From positions 116,366,767-116,430,766 of the forward strand of contig OY856411.1 in the NCBI GenBank assembly GCA_963693085.1: 64,000 nt of DNA, written 5' to 3'. The translations under genes and the position numbers were made by a program. Position 1 is the first letter of the stretch; each line of letters begins with the position of its first letter. Under the pieces are notes generated by a model. It saw only the letters and a list, made by a program, of their open reading frames with translations, was not told the origin of the DNA and searched no databases. The DNA is from Alisma plantago-aquatica. Taxonomy: Eukaryota > Streptophyta > Magnoliopsida > Alismatales > Alismataceae. This document shows, in pieces, positions 12,452 through 22,244 of this stretch.

Positions 12452-14050
12452 TTCACCCCACCTTAAAAGGAATTTCGTCCTTGAAATTCAACAAATATGT
12501 CAATCATGGTGATATCAAGGTTTCTTGTCATTAATTATTGGAATTATTAAACTTAACATCATTAATGTGATTTATCATCAACATCATACTAATATTTCAG
12601 CATTAGAGGGATTTTTTTGTCACATTTACATATTAGGGTTTCACCCTATTGTGTGAGGGTTATCCTCAAAGTTAGAAGCATAGATTGAGAAATATTGAGG
12701 TTAGGAACTATAAGGATATAGAGGGAAGGAGAATATACTAAGCTGTCATATCATGATTTCAAACTTGGATATTACATGTATGATATAGGAAGGGAAATAT
12801 AAAATAGGTCAAGCTTATACGAGTGACTCCTCATATATATAAATCATCTATATAGCTCAAGTGAGGCTTCTATCATCATATATTAAGAAGGAGAAGAAGA
12901 AGGAAGAACATGTATTTTGAGTATCTTTGCACAAAGCATCATACTCTCATTACTAGAGTTCATATATCACCTCACTTGTAGCTAATGATGAGATTCATAA
13001 AATATGTCACTCCATCTAGGACCTAATTCAGCCAAAGGATTGACTTTATCATATGGGTCATCTATCCATCCTTTTCTTTTACCCAATTTTCACATATAGG
13101 ATTGAATCATGCAAAAGGACTCACCTCATGTACTCAGGAGTAACCCATCTTAGGACACGACATTTCACATATATCTCATATTTTTCATATATTATAGGGT
13201 AGGTCCTACGACCCTCTCCATGTGGGTCTCACTCTATCTGGAGTTCACCACATATCTTGTCCTAACACTAGAGGTCCTCCTTTGTAAAAGAGCTTGAGGT
13301 TCATGCATATTCAACATTATCTTAAACTTAGATTGCCTTAATAAGAAGGGAGTATGTCTCTTTTTTTTCATCAAGACTTAGCTTAGATTTTCTAAAATTG
13401 AACTCATCTCATATGCAACTTAAATCTTTACAAGGAAACTTATACCATCAGAGATCAAACTTAGATAAAATTGCACATGCTTATTTAAACTATTATTTTA
13501 TCATTTACTCTATGTATCACCTATCTTGATAAGGCTCTAGGCATCTAATCTAGACTACTCTCTCTTCTAGACTGATGTCACTCCCTTTCACTTAGATTGC
13601 ATGAACACCCACTACTTTCCTGTGTGAGGGACACATTTTTATATTTACATATATCTAATAAAATATTATATAGTTTTTCTCCGAGAAAGAAGGCGTCAGA
13701 GAAAACAGTCGAGGTGCGAGCCGATTGGAAAAAAAACAAAACCAGCAAACCCGAGTGTCCAACACACAGTATATAGTCTGGTGACATGTAACCTAGTGAA
13801 ATGGTGAGAACATGGTGTAGATTAGTGTAGCTACCCAATACATATGAGCTCTATATGGAAAGGGTTTCTCACACTTATCTAAACCTAGTTCTCGAACATC
13901 TAGGTTCTAACATAGAGGCTAAGTCAAACCTTATTCCTATAGAACAACTTACTAAGTTTCTAAGGTTTAAAGTGAAAGGTGAGATTTAGGTTTAATGTTT
14001 CATGGTGAGCAATTGTTAGGTGTAGCTATTTTTCATGCTATGGTACCAAC
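12452..14050 (-). other. Interior of element B: purine tract, non-coding spacer, primer site
   Basis: Reading on the minus strand, a primer-binding-like sequence at 14048-14037 (TGGTACCATAGC, 10 of 12 matches to the iMet site) starts the interior. A purine-rich run at 12472-12452 ends it. Between them are about 1.5 kb of AT-rich sequence with no gag, protease, RT or integrase signature on either strand. An 86-codon minus frame at 13838-13578 has no recognisable domain. Confidence 0.7.
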
Positions 14051-17000
14051 TGTGACGTCCCCAAATTTTGACTTCTCCAAACCCTATTGGGAATGAGAGC
14101 CCATAATCCGAAGACATCAACAATCATATCAGAAAGCGATGCGGAAGCATAATGCGCATACATGAACATACAACCATAGCATTCTCAACATTCAACATGA
14201 AGATTTATACAACATGAATTACAATTACATATTGAAAGATGATTTACAAGTCTAAGAACATGTATGCTAACTAGGATCTTCACAATAGGTACAACCTGAA
14301 CAATTTGCTCACTTCCCGTCTTTTGTCCCAAGCTAGCTCTAAACCTAAAACATATGTGAAACAACGAATCAACACAAAAGGTGTTGTACACGTGGGCAGA
14401 AAGATACATATATTTATGGCTTTCATAATTTTTGAAAAAGATTTGCAGAAGGAAAGAAAATCATAGAAAACACTTCTTTATTAAGCGAAATACTCCAATT
14501 TCATCCTTTTGCCTAGATGAATTGCATTATCAAGGTGGACTAGTACCAAAACATAAATATGGGCCCATCCCCATGTACCAAGTACTCTAGGGAAACTCCC
14601 CATACACCATGTGCTCTAGGGAGGTTTACTAGCCAACATTAATCCATTCCCTCTTAAGGGGGATAATGAACACCTTAAATAACTACAAAACATCTACTCA
14701 AAATTTATGTTTTCAAGTGACAAAACAATGAGTACTACATAGCAATACTACATCCAATATTTGCAAATAGAAGAGAGCATACATATATATATCATGATTG
14801 CACGCAAGAAAAACATAGTCATATAATTAAATAAACCCACGTACCTGAGTTTAGAGATTCCTATTTACATTCTAGATCATCTACATATCTGGTCAGCACC
14901 TGATTAATAACAAAGTCATATACTAGCATTAGATTCTCATCATCCTAACCCTAGTCGTGTTCATTAGGGTTTATATTATCTCATTAGGATATTCCAACGT
15001 TTACTTGCATTATTGTCTTATATTTATCCTACAGATGTCATTTTCCAGATTATGATTCATTATCTGAATATTAGGTTCCATATTCTATTTTGTTGCACAT
15101 ATTAACCCTAGGTTACATCATTAACCTAGATTAGGGTTTTAAACCATGTATTAATATTCATCTTCATATAACATGGATTTTGTTCATCTTTATGATCTCA
15201 TAATTAAAACTGAGGTTCAATATACTGATATAACCTTACTCTGTGAATTCCATCATTTATTGACCATGTATGCATTTAATAAATTATCTTTAGTGTTATT
15301 AGCCCTAATTAGCCATATTAATCAAATTATATGCTTTTTTGCATCATCATGACCATATTTGACATCATATGCATTATAAACATGATTATAGATTAACTAA
15401 CATTTTCCATAATTTAATATCATCATTTGATATTTATTATCTATGAAACGAGCATTACAAATCTTACATGATATCGCTATTATTGGTTCTTCCAAAGCCT
15501 GATATTATGCTTTCATTGTGTTCTACTCATTTTTCTGAATGTGTTGGTACCTTGTTTGCATTTTTCTGATAATCGAGCTAATTTCTACGAATAATATAAG
15601 GTCTAAGCATTTTCTTGGAAATTACCTTTTTCTGGTCAAGGCTGGGCTGATGTGGCAACCTCTGATTCGTCCATTTGGCGCAGAACTCCTCCACTGATTT
15701 ATGGCTTAGGTGACCCGCCGGTTCACGCTGGGATTTGGCTGGTTCAGATTTTCTGGACCGCCTGCTCTCCCTTTCTCATTCTCGTGTGAACACCCGATGT
15801 CCAGGGCGCAACACAGCCGCTGCGGACTCCGCTTCGCCACTGCGGACTCCGCTTCACCGCTGCCTAGCCTGTTTCCAGATCTGCGATGACTTCTCTCCCA
15901 TGGTACGAATGGTTATGGCTTCTCCTCGTCCCACCTCCTCATGTCTGCTCGATGCCTCTCGCTCAAGGAGTCTATTCTCTGCTTGAGCGTCATTGCACAG
16001 ATCCCCACCTTCTCACCTTGTTTATCCTCGCACGATGCTTATTACATCGTTCCCTGCTCGACGACATTGACACCATGTCCGCCATTTCTTAAGTCGTCAT
16101 TGGCCTTCACTCCTCCTTCCTTTCTTAGCTCCGGTTGCATCTCTTAAAATGCACACTACACCGACGTGCTTCCCAGATCTCCACTCTGCCGGTTGGCCCA
16201 GATCCAATGAGGGATTACTACCATTCAGATGCTCCTCTCATCTACGTTCCGCACTACTGGACTAGATCGCCAGCGAGAGCTCAGCCATAGCTGCCTTCTC
16301 CTAGCTTCCTTGCCACACGACCTGGGTGCCGTCGAGACTCCTCCTCAATGCATCTCGCTGCTATGGTCCTCTCCATCTCTCTCCCTCTATTCTGTCCACT
16401 GTAAAGGAGAAGGGGGAAAACCAGAAGTCCGTTCTCATGAGGATGGCAACGCCTCCATCATTGGGTCCGCTCTGTGAGTCGTCTGCTACTGCTTCTCCTC
16501 CACATGCCCGCCTACACAAGGCTCCGCTATAGCAAGGACTTGGGAGGACCTTGCCCCTCCTCGTCTCTCTTCCTTCTTCTTGTTTCTCCTGTGAAAAGGA
16601 TGGGGATGGGGAAAGCAACGAGGATGGTAACTGGCTCTCGACTGTCGGTTGTTTCTAAGAGAAAAAACATGTAGCAAGGACCGGGTAGGGCTTGCTGTGT
16701 ACACCTTACTAACGAGTCCAGATATTAACTTATTCATGAGAAGAGAGTTACTCGGGACGAGATTCTCACAACTAATACTGTTGTTAGATCCAACTTAATC
16801 GGAAGTGGAAGACCAAATATCTCCCCTTTAGTGCTTTAACCCATGACAGGTTGTTACCACATGACTATACGTCTATGCCCCATGCGCCCATCACCTATAA
16901 CCATGGTTGTGTGACATTTTCTGAATAACTTATGTCTAACAACATATGAAACATTATTCATTTAGTCAAGATATAAACATGAATGGCTCCCAAAAGAAGC

Positions 17001-17174
17001 CCCTAAATAGGAAACAATTTTTCATATAGCTCTGCATCATAGGAAATTCTAGTATTTACCCAAAAATGGGCTTAGGATACTGCGTTTGACTAGTCACATA
17101 AATTCCTTGAAAAGGCTCAATCCTACAACCATATAATCCATATACTTATGAATATACCTCATCCATTGCTCATC
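14051..17174 (-). repeat. 5' LTR of element B, part 1 (interrupted by C1)
   Basis: Matches the other B LTR from its first base. Collinearity stops exactly at the C1 target duplication TCATC (17170-17174) and resumes at 27019. The GC-rich island recurs at about 15715-16640, with a short internal duplication (GCGGACTCCGCTTC) near 15827-15855. Confidence 0.9.
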
Positions 17175-18792
17175 TGATGCGATGATTTTGAGTCGCATTT
17201 ATAGACCTATTTCATATGAGTTTTGTGCTCTAATTACTCATTTTTATGGATAATATTGCATAATTCACTCATCTTGGTCTTTGCCATCATATTATGTCAA
17301 ATCTCCTGCTATTTTACTATTTTGAGCATTAATTATCATATCATTATAAATTGTGTGGATTTACTTGGTCTTATTGTGAAATTTCAGGAAAAACAAGTAT
17401 TTGCTTCCGTCGATACCATCGACGGAAGTCGATACCATTGACCAAGCCACATGTTGTCAGCCGAGTGGAGCAACACAGTGTCGATACCATCGACACCCAA
17501 GTCGATGGTATCGAGATCCCTTCAGGTTGCTGGCGAGGAAGCTGTCGATACCATCGACACCAGTCGATGGCATCGACACATGGAGAGCTACATCGTCGCT
17601 AAAAGACAAAACCGATGCCAATGAGAGTCGATACCATCGACCCAAGTCGATGGTATCGAGATGACCACAGGCGCTCAGACGGAAAGGAAAGCAAACTGCC
17701 GCTAATCCGCTGGGTCGATACCATCGACCCGCGTCGATGGTATCGACGCCGGCAGACATGCGTTGGATCTGTTTTGATCTCGATCGGACGGCTGTTGTTA
17801 TTTGACGACCTAATTAGGGACTTATACCTAATGACGGCCGCCCACACGAGATGATCATCTCAGTTTGCATTGCGCGAGTGCCGAGGAAGGAGAGAAAGGA
17901 GAACGGAGGCCAGAAGCTCATCCCGGGTGATTTGGACGCTGTCGAAGACGATTTCCACCACCGACAGGCGGGGAAGCTCGTGTTCCAAGCCAAGGATCCA
18001 CCGGTTCTTATCCGTTCAGGGGTTTTCCCATTTACTTCACGTTTTTATCATGAATTCCCCCATTTCTACCATGTATTCGTGTGATTTGAACATGAGAGGC
18101 TAAACCCCTCAATCTTTAGGACCGGGAGTAGCCCGGGGATACATTGTATGACAATTTTATATTGATAATTCATAGTTTCTCTCTCAAATTCGTGGTATAG
18201 ATTCGTTTTCTCCATTTCTATTGTTATGCTTGATCACCATAATAATAATTTAATGCCCTTAATCACTTCGACAGAAGGATTAACAGTTGAAAAGAGATGA
18301 AACCTACATTAATCTATAAAACCCTTGACAAAGGAGTTGTAAAATTAATGGTGGGAACTGAGAGACCGGTTGTAATGCACTTAGTTTAGGGGAATGATTT
18401 CTACGACGGTGGAATCAACCTAAATCTAAGTAGTGGATTACACCATGACAGTGGGTAATTCTGTATTCAGGCCACTACCCGGATAGAGAGAGAAGAGTGA
18501 GGAATTATATGAAATCTAATTCAATGTTGACCCGCGGTGAAACCGGCATCCTAAAGATATCCCTTTGAATTGATTAAATTAACCTTTAATCGATTGTTTT
18601 CTTTGTTTGATTTTTATTTTCTTTTTAATTTGAACAACAAAACCCTACTTTGTTAATCGGTCTAGCTGATTGCGATTAGTTAGTAAAAGTCTCCGATAAT
18701 TCACGTATCCCTGAGTTCGACTCGGGCCTCACAAAGGCCTATATTACTCGACGCGTATACTTGCGTTTAAGCACGTAGTAAAATACACGTCA
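17175..18792 (+). repeat. 5' LTR of element C1
   Basis: 1618 bp, matched by 25404-27013 and more distantly by 50593-52203. It carries a ten-motif palindrome array at 17409-17747, in the U3 position, upstream of a TATA-like CTTATACCTAATG at 17821. Confidence 0.93.
17409..17747. repeat. Palindrome array, LTR copy (10 motifs)
   Basis: The 15-mer GTCGATACCATCGAC is itself palindromic (6-bp arms, 3-nt loop). Starts are 17409, 17428, 17480, 17544, 17627 and 17714. The reverse-complement form GTCGATGGTATCGAC (or one-base variants) starts at 17501, 17563, 17646 and 17733. The last four forward motifs are each followed by the inverted form after 4-6 nt, so each pair is a larger hairpin. Pairs often end with a shared CACAGGTTG-like tail. 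No stop codon occurs in any frame of the motif, which creates long spurious open frames across the array. Confidence 0.95.
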
Positions 18793-18798
18793 AGTTTT

Positions 18799-18816
18799 TG
18801 GCGCCGTTGACGGGGA
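18799..18816 (+). other. Primer-binding site of C1 (tRNA-Asp)
   Basis: TGGCGCCGTTGACGGGGA lies six bases after the LTR. It matches the complement of the 3' end of plant tRNA-Asp at 17 of 18 positions. tRNA-Asp priming is typical of Athila/Tat elements. Confidence 0.85.
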
Positions 18817-18977
18817 TACGGCGAATTATTGGCACTTTGAGTGCTAAGAGCGGCCACTCTAGGCCACCTTTTTTTTATTTTGAAACAATTTTAAATATTC
18901 CTAAATTTCTCTATAATTGTGTTTACTCGTTCAAAGCATTGTACTAAACCCCGATTTTCATATTTCAGGTACTTTGC

Positions 18978-20435
18978 ATGGTGCATACACGTAGTACTAA
19001 CTACGTGGATAGCACACCTGAGGTTCCATCTGCGGGACCAGGTGATGAGGACTACTACGAGCAGGAGAACCAAAGTGATATAAATTTTGAATCTGAGCAA
19101 GAACAAGAAGAAGAAATGGCTGAAGCACAGACAATATGGGAGAAGATCAAAGTGTCTTCTTCCTCAGCTTCGAAGGGTCCTATAAAGAAACAGGGGCTAA
19201 ACATTCCAACCTACAAGATAGATCCAGCATTGATTAACCTGGTTAAATCCAACGCATTTCACGGGCTGAAAAATGAAGATCCAGTGGCACATATTAGTCA
19301 GTTTGTTGAAAATTGCGATATGGTGAAGATAGATAGGTTTCCACAGGACGTGTTTTATCTCAAGTTATTTCCAAGTTCGCTAGCAGGAGTGGCGAGAGAG
19401 TGGCTCCATAACCTCGATGACGAGTTTGTTGAATCATGGGATCACATGGTAGAGGTTTTCTTCGAGAGGTTCTTCCCTCCTGAGAAGACCAACGATATGA
19501 TCCGGAAGATCCACAATTTCACCCAACAGGCGGGTGAAACCTATTCTGAAACTTGGGAGCGGTTCCAAGTCATGTTGAGGAGATGTCCACACCATGGGCT
19601 GGACAAGGAAACCCAAGTGAAGATCTTCTACTTTGCTCTCTCCGAGCATGATAGAAGTAACTTGGACTCGGCTGGTTCTGGGTTTGTTTTGAACAACACT
19701 GATGAGAGATGCTGGGAAATACTAAAAAACATGGCTAGGAAACAATCATGGGGTGATAGAGGCACAGTGGAACATGTCAAGGCTGCCGGAGAATCCAAAA
19801 TAGTTAGGGAGGTGAACAACAAGCTAGATCTCCTAGCCAAGAAGCTGCTAACTAAGGAAGATGCATCGGAGGATGAGGAAGCCCAAGTAAAGTTCATGCA
19901 ACAGCAGGGCTATAGAAACAATGACTATTCATGGAGAAAGGACAAGAAATTTTCATGGAAGGATCCGAATAATTTTCTGCAAGATCAAGATGCCAGACCA
20001 CAGCAAAGAACCGAGGACAAGAACACTGAATTGCTTAGTCAAATGGTTCAGCAAAATCAAGAGATGATGGCCATGTTTGGAAAACAACTGCAATCTCAAG
20101 GTGATATTCTAACCAAATTTGGGCAGACGCTGCAAAGCCATGGAGCGCAAATGCGGGCATTGGAGACCACCGTGGCTCAGATTTCAAGTGAAATGGTGGC
20201 TATCAAGCACGCCAATCAACAGAAACCAGCCGAGAATGCGAATGTGGTCCAAGCGCACCATCAGGTCAGGCACATTTCTGTGGTGAGCAATGAAGAAGAT
20301 TCTCAAGGGCAAGAAGCTGTAGAGGAAAGAAAAATAACTTTCAATGTGAATGCAACACTGGCGATACCATATCCACGCACATACTATGATTGCCGGGTGG
20401 AAACCCTTTCTTCAGAAAATCTGAAAGAGTTGTGA
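18978..20435 (+). CDS. gag: Gag polyprotein of C1 (Athila/Tat type)
   Basis: This 485-codon open frame begins MVHTRSTNY 161 bp after the primer site; the related element C2 has an ATG at the same place. Residues about 95-215 form the retrotransposon gag domain, with conserved stretches such as REWLHNLDDEF, VFFERFFPP and YSETWERFQVMLRRCPHH. A glutamate-rich segment at 37-50 precedes it. Residues 335-410 look helical and glutamine-rich (SQMVQQNQEMMAMFGKQLQ), suggesting coiled-coil assembly. No CCHC zinc knuckle is visible, which is common in this lineage. Gag would form the virus-like particle. The protease follows in other frames after frameshifts. The gag frame itself is undamaged, so gag could still be made. 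Confidence 0.88.
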   Translation: MVHTRSTNYVDSTPEVPSAGPGDEDYYEQENQSDINFESEQEQEEEMAEAQTIWEKIKVSSSSASKGPIKKQGLNIPTYKIDPALINLVKSNAFHGLKNEDPVAHISQFVENCDMVKIDRFPQDVFYLKLFPSSLAGVAREWLHNLDDEFVESWDHMVEVFFERFFPPEKTNDMIRKIHNFTQQAGETYSETWERFQVMLRRCPHHGLDKETQVKIFYFALSEHDRSNLDSAGSGFVLNNTDERCWEILKNMARKQSWGDRGTVEHVKAAGESKIVREVNNKLDLLAKKLLTKEDASEDEEAQVKFMQQQGYRNNDYSWRKDKKFSWKDPNNFLQDQDARPQQRTEDKNTELLSQMVQQNQEMMAMFGKQLQSQGDILTKFGQTLQSHGAQMRALETTVAQISSEMVAIKHANQQKPAENANVVQAHHQVRHISVVSNEEDSQGQEAVEERKITFNVNATLAIPYPRTYYDCRVETLSSENLKEL

Positions 20436-20500
20436 ATACTGTATCTCCACCTGGGCAAAAAGAAGAAGTGCAGGTTTGTGCACGTGCGGAGACATAGAAG

Positions 20501-21309
20501 GTGGGAGAGGAACCACAACAAGCTGCTACTAATGAAGATGACTTGCAAAAGCACACGTCCGAGGGAGTGATTGAAGCAAGCTTAGGGGAGGTACCCCCGA
20601 AAAGCTCTTATGTGCCACCTCACAGGCGTGTTGATGCAGCCGATGTTTCAGATCCGGTTAATTTAAAGACCAAGAAAGAACATTGTCACTTTAAGAAGTT
20701 TCTGGAGATATTCCGAAAACTCCACATCAATATACCATTAGTGGAGATGATTGAGAAGGTTCCCGCCTACAGAAGGTTCATCAAGGAAATAATCAATAAG
20801 AAGAGGCGGAAAAAGACGATGATATTTGCTGGATGAATGAGACGGTGAGCTCGATGATTCATGGGAATTCACTAAGGAAGAGGAAGGATCCATGAGGTTT
20901 TTACATACCGTGTTCAATAGGTGGTCAACATGTCTCTAGAGCGCAATGTGATTCTGGCGCTAGCATCAATCTCATGCCTTTGGCTATTTTTCAGAAGCTA
21001 GGGTTGAAAGAGATCAAGAAGTTGGCTGTGACAATTGAATTGGCTGATGGGTCTACAGTGAGACCCTATGGAGTATGTGAAGACGTGCTAGTCAAAGTTG
21101 ACAGATTCATATTTCCGGTGGACTTCGTCGTCATGGACATACCACCGCTCCAAAGCTGCGAAATTCTCCTGGGAAGACCGTTTCAAGCAACGGCGGATGT
21201 CGTGACTGCGCTGGGGAGAGGCACTTTGTCTTTGGGCATTGGAGGAGATCGTGTTGAATTCAAGTTACCTCATGATCCTCTAAGCCCAATTCCCAAGGTG
21301 AAGAGATGA
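20501..21309 (+). pseudogene. Aspartic protease region of C1 (frameshifted)
   Basis: Two open segments (20501-20836 and 20974-21309) encode the linker and retropepsin domain. They lie in different frames from each other and from gag, and the C2 copy shows they were once one frame. The active-site motif CDSGASINLMP (Asp codon at 20950) is intact, followed by LADGSTVRPYGV and the second conserved stretch ILLGRPF. The protease would cut Gag. After the stop at 21309 an intact Athila element would continue with RT, but here non-coding sequence begins at once. Frameshifts near 20436-20500 and 20820-20970 probably prevent production. Confidence 0.82.
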
Positions 21310-21346
21310 CAATCGACACACCGTCTAGCCTAAGACGCTAAAGAAG

Positions 21347-21377
21347 GGCGCTTGTTGGGAGGCAACCCAACCATTGG
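21347..21377 (+). other. Conserved hairpin box after protease
   Basis: GTTGGG (21354-21359) and CCCAAC (21366-21371) form a 6-bp stem with a 6-nt loop inside GCGCTTGTTGGGAGGCAACC. The box is nearly identical in C2 at 54751-54781. From memory, a similar box follows the integrase end in Athila-type elements. If so, its position here marks the downstream edge of a pol deletion. Confidence 0.6.
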
Positions 21378-21484
21378 TACCTTAGGATAGTTTCATTTTA
21401 GTCATAGATTGCTTTTATTTCGTTTAAATTGTAGTTTAAAAATGATACCTTGATCCGTTTGTTAAATGTGCAGGAACAGGCAGA

Positions 21485-22030
21485 GTCGATACCATCGACA
21501 CACCCGTCGATGGTATCGACATGGGTTCAGGTTGACACCGGCAAAAATCGCACTGCGTCGATACTATCGACAGCCAAGTCGATGGTATCGACATGGTCAC
21601 AGGTAGGTCGCATCGAAAATGTCGATGGCATCGACACCCCAGTCGATACCATCGAGATCTCTGGAGATATTCAGACGAATTTTGCTCAGTCAACTCGATA
21701 CCATCGACGGCCTCGTCGATGGTATCGACATCATCACAGGTTGAATGCAACAGAACGACAGTGTCGCAATAAAAGCATGTCGATACCATCAACAATTGTC
21801 GATGGTATCGACGGACATGTCACCGATCTGCATACAGACATCGACGACGATCGTAACAGCCACGTCAGCGATCCGGGTGCTGCGTCGATACCATCGACTT
21901 CTATCGATGGTATCGACCCGTCAGCAATCTGGGTTTCTCAATCCAGCAAACGTCAGCTGTCGATACTCGCGAGGGAGGCGGATACCAGCGACACGGGTCG
22001 ATACCATCGACCTGCGTCGATGGTATCGAC
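21485..22030. repeat. Palindrome array, internal copy (7 inverted pairs)
   Basis: Seven pairs of the same 15-mer start at 21485/21506, 21557/21578, 21621/21642 (order reversed), 21694/21715, 21779/21798, 21884/21903 and 21997/22016. Spacers are 4-6 nt. Pair spacing (72, 64, 73, 85 bp at the start) resembles that of the LTR array (71, 64, 83, 87), and several pairs share the ACATNNTCACAGGT tail. This suggests both arrays share an origin. The last pair ends 27 bp before a TATA box. Confidence 0.95.
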
Positions 22031-22056
22031 GGGGCAACAGTGGCGCTGATCAAGCC

Positions 22057-22094
22057 TATTTAAGGGGACTTGCAACGTCATTCAACATCACACC
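22057..22094 (+). promoter_or_regulatory. Internal core promoter of C1 upstream of ORF2
   Basis: TATTTAAG at 22057 is followed exactly 27 nt later by ACATCACACC (22084). In C2, TATATATG at 55447 is followed at the same 27-nt distance by ACATCACACC (55474). Conservation of a TATA-like box plus a start-site-like sequence at fixed spacing, between the array and ORF2, points to a separate promoter for ORF2. No transcript evidence is available. Confidence 0.6.
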
Positions 22095-22244
22095 TTCAGA
22101 GCAAGTATTCCCTATTGCGCCGAGCACTCCCCAGAGCCCTCCAAGACTGCCGAGAAGCGTCATCGAGCGAAGATCTTCACCGAGCGGAGAATTTCTCTCC
22201 ATCTTCACCAAGCTCTTTTCTCGTAATCTCATCTTCTTGTGATC

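Noticed and set aside
17409..17747. CRISPR-like array of regularly spaced short palindromic repeats
   Set aside because: The host is a plant nuclear genome, units are paired inverted motifs with 4-6-nt and about 40-nt gaps, spacers are related to each other, and no cas genes are present.
17351..17854. Overlapping open frames on both strands over the LTR array
   Set aside because: Same cause as above. They lie in U3, and all frames on both strands are open together.
18799..18816. tRNA gene fragment
   Set aside because: Only the 18-nt complement of a tRNA 3' end is present, placed where a reverse-transcription primer site belongs.
21450..22242. Open frames of 199 and 165 codons across the internal palindrome array (repeated SIPST/SMVST peptides)
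   Set aside because: The 15-mer has no stop codon in any of six frames, so long frames arise automatically. The repeats change frame between units and the frames are not kept full-length in C2.
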